Shown piece by piece: positions 10,521 to 20,485 of a DNA stretch of 64,000 nt; position 1 is the first letter of the stretch, and every line of letters begins with the position of its first letter. Source of the stretch: Primula veris. Its lineage: Eukaryota > Streptophyta > Magnoliopsida > Ericales > Primulaceae. Under the pieces are notes generated by a model that was not told the DNA's origin, made no database searches, and worked only from the letters and a program-made list of their open reading frames with translations. The position numbers were made by a program, and so were the translations under genes. The stretch is taken from assembly GCA_963682055.1 (NCBI GenBank), contig OY821744.1:35130967-35194966 (forward strand), given 5' to 3'.

Positions 10521-11585
10521 AAATGGGCCAACTTGGGCCAGGCATTGGGTCAGAATTTCCTATCCAAACATCATCAAAATTTCAATCAGTACTAACCACA
10601 AACAAATACCCCCTCCAAACATCATCAAAATTTCAATCAGTATACTTACCACAAACAAATCACACGATGAGACACCCCCCCCCCCCCCAAATTACCAGAA
10701 ACCCAAAAGTTTTTCGATGCAACAAAAATCTTATACATGAAGGCACACTACCAATCAACCTCCTAACTAAACATATATAAGCAAACACGACCACATATCA
10801 ACGCCACATACATGACCGCAACAATTTATCACATACAGATATTTCGAAAACACTTACAGTCATATTCGAGAACACGAAAGGGAAAACAGCAACAAATCTC
10901 TCGACAAACCCTAGATAGAGAGGCAGCAAATTTTTGGCGGGACGAACAAATCCTAGAGAGAGAAGATAAGAGATATTTTTTCAGCAAATTATGAGGTAAA
11001 AAGCTAAAGGGATTATTTGGCACAGTTAAAAGGAGTGGAACTACAAAAAGAATAAAATAATAACCGCGTTTTCGTGTGACAGAGATTCACCTTTTTTCCA
11101 ACCACAGAAAAGTCCCCAACTGCTGCTATGTCAGCAAATCAAGGCTCCAGATCTTGCCACGTCAGATAGTATATCCCACTACCCAAGGCAGTTCATATCA
11201 TTACACCTAAATAAACGGCCCGTGGACCCTACCACGAAAAGCTTCCAACGTACGCTACCACTATTGCCACACCGAGAACGTCCCCCAATTAAGTTCCTCG
11301 ACGCCCCACCATTTCTTACCCGAACAAATGGGCCACCGAACAAGGTGGACGGAGACCGTTCTTAGCTCGACGGCATTTAAGCGTCCAGTCTACCAACGCT
11401 CTCCGGGGGGATAATACCATGCTAGGTGTCCGGTATTTGAGAGACATCAATATAAAGGCAATGCAGGTACAAAATAAAATATACAGGATCAAGTTGCAAA
11501 GCAGAAGTTTTATTCATCCATAGCGGGGATACAAACAAACAATACAACAGGAAAAGAAAAGTTACAAGAAAATACAACACCCATC
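10521..11585. other. Antisense leader and spacer inside the retrotransposon
   Basis: This is upstream of the spliced antisense gene. A direct repeat of about 50 bp containing CATCATCAAAATTTCAATCA occurs at about 10569 and 10620. A poly-C run lies at 10675-10688. No TATA box at a convincing distance from 10520 was found; TATATA near 10770-10778 is possible. GC content rises over 11100-11420, with no coding frame seen there. Confidence 0.4.
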
Positions 11586-11948
11586 CTACTTCTTCGAACT
11601 ACCCCCCAAATCGGCATCCTTCTTCGCCAGTAGCTCCTCCAGACGCTCTTTTTCCCTAATCAAATGAGAAATGCCAATCTCCAATTGTTTAAGAGCATGA
11701 GATTGAGACTTGCACTTCTGCTCGGCTTCAAAAAGAGCAGCGCTCTCCTCCTTCCAATACTATTTGAACCGCCTCATTTCGGTCTGAGCACACTTAAGAT
11801 CATGCTTCAGCCACGACATCTCAATTTCTTTTAACTGAAGAGGAGTTAAATCCTCTTCCCCGAAACCAGGGGGACGGGGTAGCAAGAAGGTAGGCTCCTC
11901 TTCCAGAAGGGCTTTCTTTTTGGAGGCAGATATAGTAATGGGAGCCAT
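11586..11948 (-). pseudogene. Antisense mini-gene 5, coiled-coil, one early stop
   Basis: ATG at 11948 opens a frame of 121 codons ending TAG at 11586-11588. It is broken by an in-frame TAG at 11760-11762, between MRRFK and YWKEESAALFEAEQK. Both halves are highly charged and helical (HALKQLEIGISHLIREKERL), so they clearly belong to one coiled-coil protein. The N-terminus is MAPITISASKKKALLEEEP. A TATAAA lies 70 bases upstream and an AATAAA on the same strand is near 11509-11515. It is one of five small antisense genes in a row. No family is recognised. Confidence 0.6.
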
Positions 11949-12017
11949 CTCGCAAGATTAGAAGAAACAAGAGAGAGAAAAGGAGATCGGATAATGAAGT
12001 ACAGGCAATAGGGAGCA

Positions 12018-12023
12018 TTTATA
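12018..12023 (-). promoter_or_regulatory. TATA box of antisense mini-gene 5
   Basis: TATAAA on the minus strand, 70 bases before the ATG at 11948. Confidence 0.5.
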
Positions 12024-12167
12024 AAGAAATTCAAGGGTACAAAAAACGTAAAGGCACAAAGTACGAGGCGTTGCAACGGTTCACAAGACAAAGCACGAAA
12101 TACGACAAGATACAACTGTTCTAATACAAGTTCCAAAACAGAAAATAAGAAAAATAGACAAATCTAA

Positions 12168-12647
12168 TCAAGGATCAGTGGGTGGGACAACAGAACTGCC
12201 AGACCGAGAGGAAGTCGCCCGAGCAGAGCTAGCTAACCGAGCTTCATATGAGTCGTTCATGACAACCAAGCATTCATTCTCCCGGGCAAGGTATGCATTC
12301 TCGCCAATAAGAGCAGTAACTTGTTCTTTAAGCCGAGCATTTTTAACAGTCATACTAGCGAGGCCTTGAGGGGAGTTATCAAACTCATTCTGAGCATGAT
12401 CCCAAATCTCCTCGTCTTCATACCAGGAGTTGGCCAGAGTGTTCCTACGCTCCAATAGGTGGTCAAGTTCACGACCCAAGGCCGAAATCTGGGTCCATTT
12501 AATTGTCTCCTCGGGGTGAGAGTTGTACAAACTCAAAGCCAGGACACCATACTCCTTCTCAAGCTTAGCCATTCTATGACGGACCCGAGATACCTCAGCA
12601 TCCAAGTCCTTCATCTGAGCATGATATCTTACCACGGGCTCAGACAT
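12168..12647 (-). CDS. Antisense mini-gene 4, 159-aa coiled-coil protein
   Basis: An uninterrupted frame runs from ATG 12647 to the stop at 12168. The protein is rich in E, R, L and A with heptad-like spacing (VSRVRHRMAKLEKEYG; later LKEQVTALIGENAYLARENE). It ends in a serine- and proline-rich tail (SSRSGSSVVPPTDP). A TATAAA at 12744-12749 lies 97 bases upstream. The open frame, promoter and helical content argue for a real gene. The function is not recognised. The flanking mini-genes have the same plan: short leader, coiled coil, Ser-rich tail. Confidence 0.65.
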   Translation of the reverse strand: MSEPVVRYHAQMKDLDAEVSRVRHRMAKLEKEYGVLALSLYNSHPEETIKWTQISALGRELDHLLERRNTLANSWYEDEEIWDHAQNEFDNSPQGLASMTVKNARLKEQVTALIGENAYLARENECLVVMNDSYEARLASSARATSSRSGSSVVPPTDP

Positions 12648-12743
12648 TAGGAAAAGTTATTTTTATACAGAAGGAGATGAGAGATGAAAGAGAAGCAAAC
12701 ACAGTATGAAAAAAGATATATTCTGAAGAAAGGTTGAAGAGTA

Positions 12744-12749
12744 TTTATA
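12744..12749 (-). promoter_or_regulatory. TATA box of antisense mini-gene 4
   Basis: TATAAATAC on the minus strand, 97 bases before the ATG at 12647. Confidence 0.5.
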
Positions 12750-13169
12750 GAGCGAAGATAATGTGATATTGTCTGACAATACTTGGGAACATGCATATTA
12801 TCCAACCCTGCTTGGGAGCATGCACCTATGATTGACAATGCTGGGGATAGGTCTGCAGTCATCTGAGATCACAGTTCGACAGAAAATAAAGACGAGATGT
12901 TCAAAGATCCAGATTCCAGAAAAACGACAAACCACAATTGCAACATAAAAAGAAATGCAATATAAGGGGGCAAAGATACAAGTGCAACATAAAAATAAGT
13001 ACAAGATAAAGGGGCAAATATAATTTTCATTAATAAGATGGGATACATCACTGTTCATTACATCACAGGACATCAAAAAGGAAATCAATTACATCCGAGA
13101 AAATCTATTACAAAAGATCATACAAAAAAGATCAACTGTATCAGCAGGCCAAGCGAGCTGGCGGCGATG

Positions 13170-13487
13170 GGGAAGAAGAAGAAGAAGATGAAGAGGAACA
13201 TAAAAAAGAAGTGAAAAGCAAGAAGAGGAAAATGAAAAATGACAAACCCTAGAAGTAACAAAAAACCCTTAGGATCACAGGGTTGATTGTTACATCGTAG
13301 TGGTGCAGAAGAAGAGAAAAAGGAAAAAAGAAAAAGAAGAGAACAGAGTATTAAAAAGAAAAGAGTGATGGGAGAGAAGATGAAGAAAAAGAAAGAGGAG
13401 GCACAGAAGAAAAAGAAAAACAGATAAGAAGAAGACAAAGAAATGAAGAAAACTGAAAGAAATAAAAAGAAAAGAAAAAGGGCGAGG
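13170..13487. repeat. Purine-rich tract on the plus strand
   Basis: About 300 bases are dominated by A and G on the plus strand (polypyrimidine on the minus strand), with only short breaks. It would form the 3' region of antisense mini-gene 3. An open minus-strand frame through it is low-complexity F, L and S and is not considered a gene. Confidence 0.7.
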
Positions 13488-13781
13488 CTAGGGGGAAGTA
13501 GATCGGTATCGATGAGAGGGCCCGGCAGAGACATCTCTGTCCCGAAGTGTCGGGTTCCCCCTCAACACCTCATTCTCTTCGACTAGAGCCCGACGAGCAC
13601 GTCGACAATAATCCAGCTCGGATCTTAGCCAAGTCAATTCCCGAACCATCTCGGTATGGTGATAACGCATCACCTTTAACTCCTCTTCAGCATCCTTCAA
13701 CAGCTTTAGTGCATGGCCATATGAAGCTTCAAAAGCCTCCACTTGCAAGACCAGTGCAGATTTGGTTGAAGAACCTTCCAT
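13488..13781 (-). CDS. Antisense mini-gene 3, 97-aa coiled-coil protein
   Basis: The ATG at 13781 is chosen over 13853. A TATAAATAT box lies at 13866-13874, so the upstream ATG would fall at or before the transcription start. The protein begins MEGSSTKSALVLQ, continues as a charged helix (LKLLKDAEEELKVMRYHH, then WLRSELDYCRRARRALVEEN) and ends in a Ser/Pro tail (AGPSHRYRSTSP). No known family is recognised. The frame is intact. Its plan matches the neighbouring mini-genes, though overall similarity to them is weak. Confidence 0.62.
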   Translation of the reverse strand: MEGSSTKSALVLQVEAFEASYGHALKLLKDAEEELKVMRYHHTEMVRELTWLRSELDYCRRARRALVEENEVLRGNPTLRDRDVSAGPSHRYRSTSP

Positions 13782-13865
13782 TTTAAGGGAGTTATGGGAT
13801 GAAATTCTGTATATAATGAAGAGAGATAAGGGGGAGATTGTGAAGAAATCCATATCTTAAAGAAG

Positions 13866-13874
13866 ATATTTATA
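13866..13874 (-). promoter_or_regulatory. TATA box of antisense mini-gene 3
   Basis: TATAAATAT on the minus strand, about 87 bases before the ATG at 13781. It decides the start in favour of 13781 over 13853. Confidence 0.55.
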
Positions 13875-14302
13875 GATAAATTAAGAAAGGTTTAGCGTGG
13901 GGAAGTGCGACCGTTCGTCAAAAGACTCTGGAAAACATGGGTAATTAAAAAGAGGCGCCTGTTGAGAAATTTAAAGTGGGGAGTTGCAACCATTCGTTAT
14001 TAAAAGAGGCGTCTGTTGAGAAGAAACGCTTGGATTCATGCCAGTATTTAAAGAGGGTAGAATTCGAAAAGCCTATGAACGTGTCAATCTGGAAAAAGTG
14101 CAACAATATTAAGATATAAGGGATAAGATTTGTGCACAGGGCTCAAGAAATCCAAGTGGTCCCTAGATACAAAGATTAAGAAGATCCAGTGGATAAGGTT
14201 AAACACAAGGCCCAAGAAAAGTCATTAAAGAAGCCACAAGCATGCGCAGTCAAAATAAATTGCATTGGGAAAGTAATTCAGATATAAACAAGAAAAAGAA
14301 GT

Positions 14303-14310
14303 CTTTATTG
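14303..14310 (-). terminator. Poly(A) signal after antisense mini-gene 2
   Basis: CAATAAAG on the minus strand, about 70 bases after the stop at 14376. Comparable signals lie at 14929-14936 after mini-gene 1 and at 11509-11515 after mini-gene 5. Confidence 0.45.
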
Positions 14311-14375
14311 ATTGATTGATACTTCATTACAGAAGAGGCAGTCAACATAAAGGAAGTACAATAAAAATAATAAAA

Positions 14376-14714
14376 TCATTTCGTAGAAGGGCCTGCTTCG
14401 TCACTCGGCTTCCTCTTAGACCGAGCATACACTTCCTTAAGGACCAATTTGTAGGCTCTCTTGGAAGCAATATGCCTATCTCTAGAAGCCTCAAGCTCTT
14501 TGATCCGAGCACGAGCCCAAATATTGTCGATCAGAGACCTCTTATATTCACTCTCCATGGCCTCCAAGCGCTCGTCCATCTCAGCAGCTCGGCGAGCCTC
14601 CACGGTTAAAGAGGCAACCCTCCTTTTGAGGATACGAGCCTTCCTAACCTCCTCCTCGAGATGGGCAACATATTCAGGAAGGTTGTCACCACTATTTTCA
14701 CGAGGAGAAGCCAT
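14376..14714 (-). CDS. Antisense mini-gene 2, 112-aa coiled-coil protein (MASP type)
   Basis: ATG at 14714 opens an intact frame to 14376. A TATAAAA lies 52 bases upstream at 14766-14772, which also rules out the longer reading from 14795. The N-terminus MASPRENSGDNLPEYVAHLE, a middle helix of E, R and A, and the C-terminal motif ASKRAYKLVLKE then ARSK are shared with the gene at 15002-15313. The end (AGPSTK) resembles the tail of mini-gene 3. The two MASP-type genes are tandem duplicates including part of the promoter. The cellular role is unknown; coiled coils suggest self-association or binding a partner. Confidence 0.68.
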   Translation of the reverse strand: MASPRENSGDNLPEYVAHLEEEVRKARILKRRVASLTVEARRAAEMDERLEAMESEYKRSLIDNIWARARIKELEASRDRHIASKRAYKLVLKEVYARSKRKPSDEAGPSTK

Positions 14715-14765
14715 TTGTTCGTTAATAAATAATTGAGTTGCACAAAGAATATAGGAATAGTCTCC

Positions 14766-14772
14766 TTTTATA
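14766..14772 (-). promoter_or_regulatory. TATA box of antisense mini-gene 2
   Basis: TATAAAAGG on the minus strand, 52 bases before the ATG at 14714. The sequence beyond it (ctcgaagaaaga) is shared with the promoter of mini-gene 1. Confidence 0.6.
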
Positions 14773-15001
14773 GGAAGAAACGAGGGGTAGATCAAAGGTC
14801 ATCTCGAAGAAAGACAACCTCTTGAACTTCCCAAGAGCATTTATGGTTAACTACAGCAGTTCAAATCCGATTAAATCATCCAAAAAGGTATCAAGAGAAT
14901 AAACAGGCAAGAATAAGAATAAAAGATGTTTTATTAATATTTTTCCATGATTCGATTACAACTTGGTGATGGCACCCAATACAAAGAAATCACAAGACTA
15001 A

Positions 15002-15313
15002 TTATTCCGAGGAAGAGCCTCCTTCAACGTCATCCGAACTCGGTTTAGACCGAGCATGCAACTCCTTGAAGGCAAGCTTATAGGCCCTTTTTGATGCCTT
15101 TTGCTTAGCCAAATAAGCCTCGAGCCTCTTTATACGCTCAAAGGCCCAATCCAGGTCAGCCATCGTCAAGTGATGGGCCGCATCCATATCGGATAACCTT
15201 TTTGTCATGTCCGCCAGTTTCTTTTTCATAACGCGAGCCTTCTTGACTTCATTCTCCAAGTAAGCGACATAATCTGAAGAATTGTCTCCAGTAGAACCAT
15301 TGGGAGAAGCCAT
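15002..15313 (-). CDS. Antisense mini-gene 1, 103-aa coiled-coil protein (MASP type)
   Basis: The start is set at 15313 (MASPNGSTGDNSSDYVAYLE) by comparison with its paralogue at 14714; an extra ATG precedes it at 15316. The frame is intact to the stop at 15002. Shared blocks with the paralogue are YVA-LE-EV-KAR at the N-terminus, ERIKRLEA-like residues in the middle and ASKRAYKLAFKE then ARSK near the end. The tail is acidic and Ser-rich (DDVEGGSSSE). A TATAAAA lies 54 bases upstream at 15367-15373, and AATAAA-type signals occur downstream near 14929-14936. It is the antisense gene nearest the 3' LTR. No known family is recognised. Confidence 0.68.
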   Translation of the reverse strand: MASPNGSTGDNSSDYVAYLENEVKKARVMKKKLADMTKRLSDMDAAHHLTMADLDWAFERIKRLEAYLAKQKASKRAYKLAFKELHARSKPSSDDVEGGSSSE

Positions 15314-15366
15314 CAAGTCACAAGCAAGGAGGTGATGGAATAAGTAATAGTGGGAAGGGTATTCCC

Positions 15367-15373
15367 TTTTATA
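15367..15373 (-). promoter_or_regulatory. TATA box of antisense mini-gene 1
   Basis: TATAAAAGGG on the minus strand, 54 bases before the ATG at 15313. Confidence 0.6.
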
Positions 15374-15592
15374 ATAAGGTGATTTTTGGAAAGGTCAAGG
15401 GTTTCCTCGAAGAAAGATACCAAGGGTCATATCATAGTCAAATAGCAAATTTGCAAGTCCCCAAGACAGTAAATGGGTCCCAAGGATCGGTTATAAATAG
15501 GGGCATTCGTCGAATGAAACATAGGGAACAGCTAAACCGAAGTAATCTCTTCGACAGACCAATCATGACTCCATCGACATGGAAACCGCACC

Positions 15593-15611
15593 GAGGAAGT
15601 CAGGGAGCACT
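15593..15611 (+). other. Polypurine tract before the 3' LTR
   Basis: The stretch GAGGAAGTCAGGGAG ends four bases before the 3' LTR, the expected place for plus-strand priming. It is shorter and less pure than usual. Confidence 0.5.
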
Positions 15612-16139
15612 TGATAGAACATAAAAATTAGACCTGAATACTCTATTCGGGTATTAAACAGCCCATATATCATAACGGGATATCCAACACTTAATGGGTT
15701 ATCCCCCCTTTACAAAAAAGCCCAAGCCCACTTAAATAGGGACCCATGTCTGAAAAATCCCATGAGATAGAGACATTTGTCAACATTCTAGGAGGCATAA
15801 TTGCCTATAAATAGCCAAATATCCCCCCTAAGAAAGGGACCAGAAAATCTACTCAAAAATTATAGAGAGAAGTAGAGAAAAGAGAAAAACTCCCCAAAGC
15901 CTGTCACATCAAGAAACAAACCGAGCATATCAAGAAACGAGCACAGAGATCGGAGAAAGATCAAGATCACAAGAGAAAGTCGTAAAACCGAGCATAAATA
16001 TAGAGATAGAGTTGTAATCCGAACAATGGCAATTGCCGAATACGAATAAAGATCAAGAAGTATTCATCGTTTATTGTTAATTCAGTATATATTAATGTTG
16101 AAAAACCTAATGACACCGACCAAAGTTATGGCTTTATCA
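15612..16139 (+). repeat. 3' LTR, 528 bp
   Basis: It begins TGATAGAACAT and ends GGCTTTATCA, followed by the CGTAT target duplication. Relative to the 5' LTR it has two extra C in a C-run and about nine substitutions. AATAAA lies at 16045-16050. Confidence 0.95.
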
Positions 16140-16202
16140 CGTATATAAAGAGTAATATAATGTTTTACTCTTATAAAAAATACACAACGACTTTGTTTGG
16201 AA

Positions 16203-16403
16203 TATAAATGTGTGGAAAATAATATTTTTTAAGTTATTTATGTATTTGAATTGACTGATGTCTTTTAAGAGTAATTACAATATTAGAGTGAGGGTATTTT
16301 ATATAAATGCGTGGAAAATAACATTTTTTTTAAAGTTATTTATGTATTTGAATTGACTGATGTCATTTAATAGTAATTACAATATTAGAGTGATGGTATT
16401 TTT
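16203..16403 (+). repeat. Two tandem copies of a ~99-bp unit
   Basis: Copies start at 16203 and 16302. Both contain tatttgaattgactgatgtc followed by AGAGTGAGGGTATTTT-like text. A more diverged relative of the end of the unit recurs near 16700. Confidence 0.8.
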
Positions 16404-18729
16404 GAAAAATTTGGGCAAAATTGAGCAGCCTCAAAATGCTTGCGTTAGGTTATATTAATAGTATGATATATATATATATACAAGAGTAAAAGTTATCTAC
16501 GCGTTACGTGTGAGACGCATAATGTGATAGATCTCGTAACATATTTAGTTTTAAACATAATATTCAGATTTGATATCATTTATTGTAGTTATATAAGTTA
16601 AAACGAATTGTTAATTAATTTAAGGTACATCCGTAATTAGAAAAATATAGTGAGGACAAATTGTTAATTAATTAGATTATGTATATCGGTAATTATTAAA
16701 ATAGAGTGAGGGTATTTTTGAAAAAAGTTGTTAAATTTTGAGAGGCTGTTTTTTTTTTAGTTTGGTTATATTAATAGTATGTTCGTCTCTAAATAAATGT
16801 TCATTACAAAAATACGTACAACTTTTACTATCGAATTTTTGATATCTAAATTGCCGAAATAGAAAATCTAAAAATTCCGTCGTATAATTCTAACGATGAA
16901 CTATATGAATAAATTTTAAAATATATTTTTTGGATAATTTACATATCAGAAAATTAATAATCAAAATTATACGTATTTTTCTAGTCCACGTTTATTTAAT
17001 AAAGGATGTAAGTATTAAGTAATGGTGTAGTGTACATAAAATAGCAAATAAATTTTGAAATATGTTTTTCCGGCAATTTATGTATAATAAAAAAAATAAT
17101 AATTAAAATTACACGTATTTTTATAATGGATATTTATTTAGTCAGGAGGTAAGGATTAAGTAAGAGTGCTATAGTAAAAACACTAGTTGGCGAAATAATT
17201 GCAAGATTTAAAATAGAAAACTACAAAGTCCACAAAAGTTGAGCAAATCATATAGTCGTGTGGATCAAGGCTTCATTTTTTTTTTATTTTTTTTATTTGT
17301 CTATTACATTAAATGTAGAAAAGTCAAGCATTTAATTTCACGAACGTCATGCATGACTATTTTATATTTGGAACTATGCCCTGCGTTAATTAGGTTTTGT
17401 AGTATACAATAAATAAATAACAAAAATAAAAATTGGTAACTACCAAATCTGTTATCAATCTGTCGCTAAATAATAATATATGTCAGTAAAACAGAAATTC
17501 GTTGTCATGTCATGTCGTTCCCGAATAGAGCGTTGGAAATTAAAATCTGTCATTAGTTCCGTCTGCGATCTGACATATTTTTTTTTTTTTTAGTGGTACT
17601 AGCAGTTAAAAAATTACAGTAGTTTACTACCGTTGTGCTAATATTCAGGATACATTCATTATCTATGAATCAAATAAAGTGTTTTACATTGACCAAAAAA
17701 AGACTAAGGAAATATACGGAAGTTGTGCATGAAATTACGTAGTTATTTCCTTCCTTATCATTAAATTATCACTTACGAAACTATACGTAATTTTGACGGA
17801 TCTACACTCATCTATGCAGGGTCGGTCCTGAGAATTCGTGTGCTCGGGGCGGAGAAAAAAATGTGCCCTCTAATAACAAGGGGAAAAAATGAATTTACTA
17901 GAAGAAGAAAAAACAAAAGTGCTGCCAAAATGGTTTAAATATCTAATGTTACCTATTTTTCAAATCATATTTCACAAGTATGAAGTTAATTTAATTAGCT
18001 TAGAACTACCAGCTAGTTTAATGAAATAGTAACAAAATTGACTCATGAATAAAAAATGTCACCAACTTAATTATTGATCAAATTCATGTCAACATTATTA
18101 TATTTAGTGATACCTCTTTTAAAGGAAGAGTTTTATCTATATATAGAGCCACCATTTTCGAATTTTGATGTTTGGAATTAAAATAAACAAGTGTTTTATT
18201 ACTTGTATGGGATTCTTTCATTACACAATTAATAAAAAAGCTGTACATACAGTACTTATTACATCCACTGATGCATAAAATCATCATATAAAATGAAAAA
18301 TGTAACGCCTACTATCACTCTATTATAATAAATCAAACCAAGTTAAATGAATCTGTGTTTTTTTTCAAAAATACCCCTACACATTTATATTAATTACAAT
18401 AATATCATACTCTCATAAAAATATAAAAAATAAAAACTAATAAAATTATTTATCACTATTTAACAACCAAATATTTTTTTAAATATTAAATTACGTTAAA
18501 AGCGAAGTTATTTTCTCTTCATATATGTATATGTGTAAGTGCATCCTATTTGGCAAGGGTTTATAGAAAGCATATTCTTCGGTTCGTTTAATGTTTGGTA
18601 CTCCCTTCCGTTATTATTTAATTGTTCATTACGAAATTACATGTAATTTTGAGCGACCAATAACATCATAAGATATATACTAGACCTCATCACCAAATTA
18701 AAAAAAAAAAAATCACAATTATCAGGAGC
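16404..18729. other. Gene-poor AT-rich intergenic DNA
   Basis: No coding region is supported. A fragment resembling the plant GGGTCGGTCCTGAG repeat motif lies at 17819-17850. The small minus-strand frame at 18084-18287 shows no family signal. Confidence 0.5.
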
Positions 18730-18734
18730 GTGAG

Positions 18735-19273
18735 TGATAAAACAATAACTTTAATCGGTAAATAAAAGAAGGTAAATATTGGACACGTTGTTGTTCTTTC
18801 TTATTGATCGGTAGTTGTTCTTACTCGGAGTACAATTTATTATTATACTTATGCTCGGTCTGATAACTTTTCTTAATCTTGATCTTGAACCTTATCCTTG
18901 ATGCTCGGTATTTTCTTTTAATGGTGTATGCTTGAGTGATATAAGCTCCGACAAATATCTTTCTTTGATATTATTTTCTCTGTGATTTTTCAGGTCCTTT
19001 TTCTAGTGAAGATATTTGGCTATTTATAGGCATTTATGTGTCATATGGTGTTGACAAGTGTATCAATCTCACGCGTCATCTCATGAGCTTTTCCATTGTG
19101 GACCTTTATTGATTGGGCTAAGATACTTATTGAATAATTGTCCTTATCTTTAAATGGGGAAAATACTGTTATATCACAGATCTTATGCTAAATGCGGTGT
19201 ATACCCATTAATGACGTGTGGATCGATTCGTAACCGAATAATTATATTCAGATTTGATTTGTGTGTACTATTA
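18735..19273 (-). mobile_element. Solo LTR of the same Tat/Gypsy family, minus strand
   Basis: Read on the minus strand it follows the 2205-2730 LTR from end to end. The LTR 3' end appears as TGATAAAACAATAACTTTAA, the TATA block as GATATTTGGCTATTTATAGG, and the LTR 5' end as TGTACTATTA. No internal element sequence accompanies it. Flanking pentamers GTGAG (18730-18734) and GTTAG (19274-19278) differ at one base and fit a mutated 5-bp target duplication. The many differences from the intact element's LTRs make it an older insertion reduced by recombination. Confidence 0.8.
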
Positions 19274-19530
19274 GTTAGGGTGTTGACGCCCCCGATGACT
19301 TGTAGATATATAGCTTACGTCTCCATGTTATAATTCTTCACACACTTTTTGTGGAAACATTAATTAATAAAACGAAATTGGACAAAAACTGTTTTATTCC
19401 CACCTATTTCGATAGTATGAATATGGCGTTACATGAAAATATCTTCTGGTCTGGGCCCCACTTGATCTGTACTAACATAATGGTTATTTTTTTCTTGGTA
19501 TAATAAACGATATAAAATAACGTTAATTCG

Positions 19531-19800
19531 TGAACCGTCGTAATATGAAGTTTAAATATGACGATAAGATTTAAAATATTATTATAAAAAAACCTTGAAA
19601 TTATTATTATTATACGCCCTGAACCGTTGTAGTTTAAATATGATTGTAAGATTTAAAACCTTATTATAAAGAAACCCTGAAATTATTATTATTATACCCC
19701 GTGAACCGTTATATCAGTTTAAATATGATTGTAAGATTTAAAATTTTATTATAAAAAAACCCCGAAATTACTATTATTATACCCTTAAATTTCACGGTTC
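19531..19800 (+). repeat. Three tandem copies of an 80-90-bp unit
   Basis: Units begin with TGAACCGT at 19531, 19620 and 19702 and share GTTTAAATATGA, AAGATTTAAAA and AAATTATTATTATTATAC. They are AT-rich with no coding. Confidence 0.8.
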
Positions 19801-20249
19801 ACATTTAAATTAAATGATACAACAATATTTTAAAATAAAAAAGCTCTACGAGCTTCCGCATCAGCCACATTAACCATTTCCTCAAACCTAGCACAATTTA
19901 TATCTTTTAATAAACCGTTTACATTTACACAAAATTTCAGGTTTCTTATTAATTTTATTATAATAAACCTATATTATTTATTTTTATTTGTTTGTTATCA
20001 TTTAATAATCATAACAATATTACAACCATAAAAATATTTATCACATGATAGTTTATTACTCTTATATTATATGAAATTTAAGTAATCTATAAGGTTATTG
20101 ATGCATGTCAATTTTTATACTATAATTATCAAATTTTAATAAAAATTATGTTTTTAATGTATGGGTGTAACAAGAGTCCAAATCTTCTATCCTATTTCTC
20201 TACCCCTTCCGTGCCCCCTTGCTTATTATTTTATGCAAAAAAAATTCTT

Positions 20250-20485
20250 TAAAACTTGAAAAAAATTGTACAATTACTATAATACATGTATCAATACATT
20301 CCAATAATTATTTTTAAAATAAAATCCACACAAAATTTATTTTGGAATAAATGTATAAATTAGTGTAAATTAAACATTGAATATTAATGTTTTAAAATTT
20401 GAATACAATATAATATAAATGTTTATAAAGTTACGGTATAAGTTATGAAAATTTAAAATTTAAATGAAAATAAGTAAATAAGCAC
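20250..20485 (+). repeat. Unclassified dispersed repeat, copy A
   Basis: It is collinear with 44405-44665: both contain CATTCCAATAATTATTT, a conserved TAAATTAAACATT block and AGTT-TGAAAATTTAAAATTT. The copies lie 24 kb apart in the same orientation. No termini or coding were recognised. Confidence 0.65.

Larger units (their letters stand above)
2205..16139 (+). mobile_element. Non-autonomous Tat-type Ty3/Gypsy LTR retrotransposon, 13.9 kb
   Basis: Two direct LTRs (2205-2730 and 15612-16139), both TG...CA, bound the element. A perfect 5-bp target duplication CGTAT lies at 2200-2204 and 16140-16144. Internal order on the plus strand is primer-binding site, gag remnant, archaeal-type RNase H, integrase and a 37-bp tandem array. 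A long antisense gene region and a purine-rich tract follow before the 3' LTR. The tRNA-Asp-like primer site, the archaeal RNase H, antisense genes and 3' tandem repeats together fit the plant Tat lineage (Retand, Grande and Ogre relatives). By eye the LTRs differ by about nine substitutions and one 2-bp indel, roughly 1.7%. At commonly used plant rates this is under about 1.5 million years, which is an inference. Protease, reverse transcriptase and RT-linked RNase H are missing. Confidence 0.95.

Noticed and set aside
13118..13534. Minus-strand frame of 138 codons
   Set aside because: It is almost all F, L and S from the purine-rich tract; it overlaps the end of antisense mini-gene 3 and has no promoter.
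7495..15313. Antisense frames as captured host genes
   Set aside because: No match to a known host gene family was recognised, and similar antisense genes are known in Tat elements, so capture is not supported from sequence alone.
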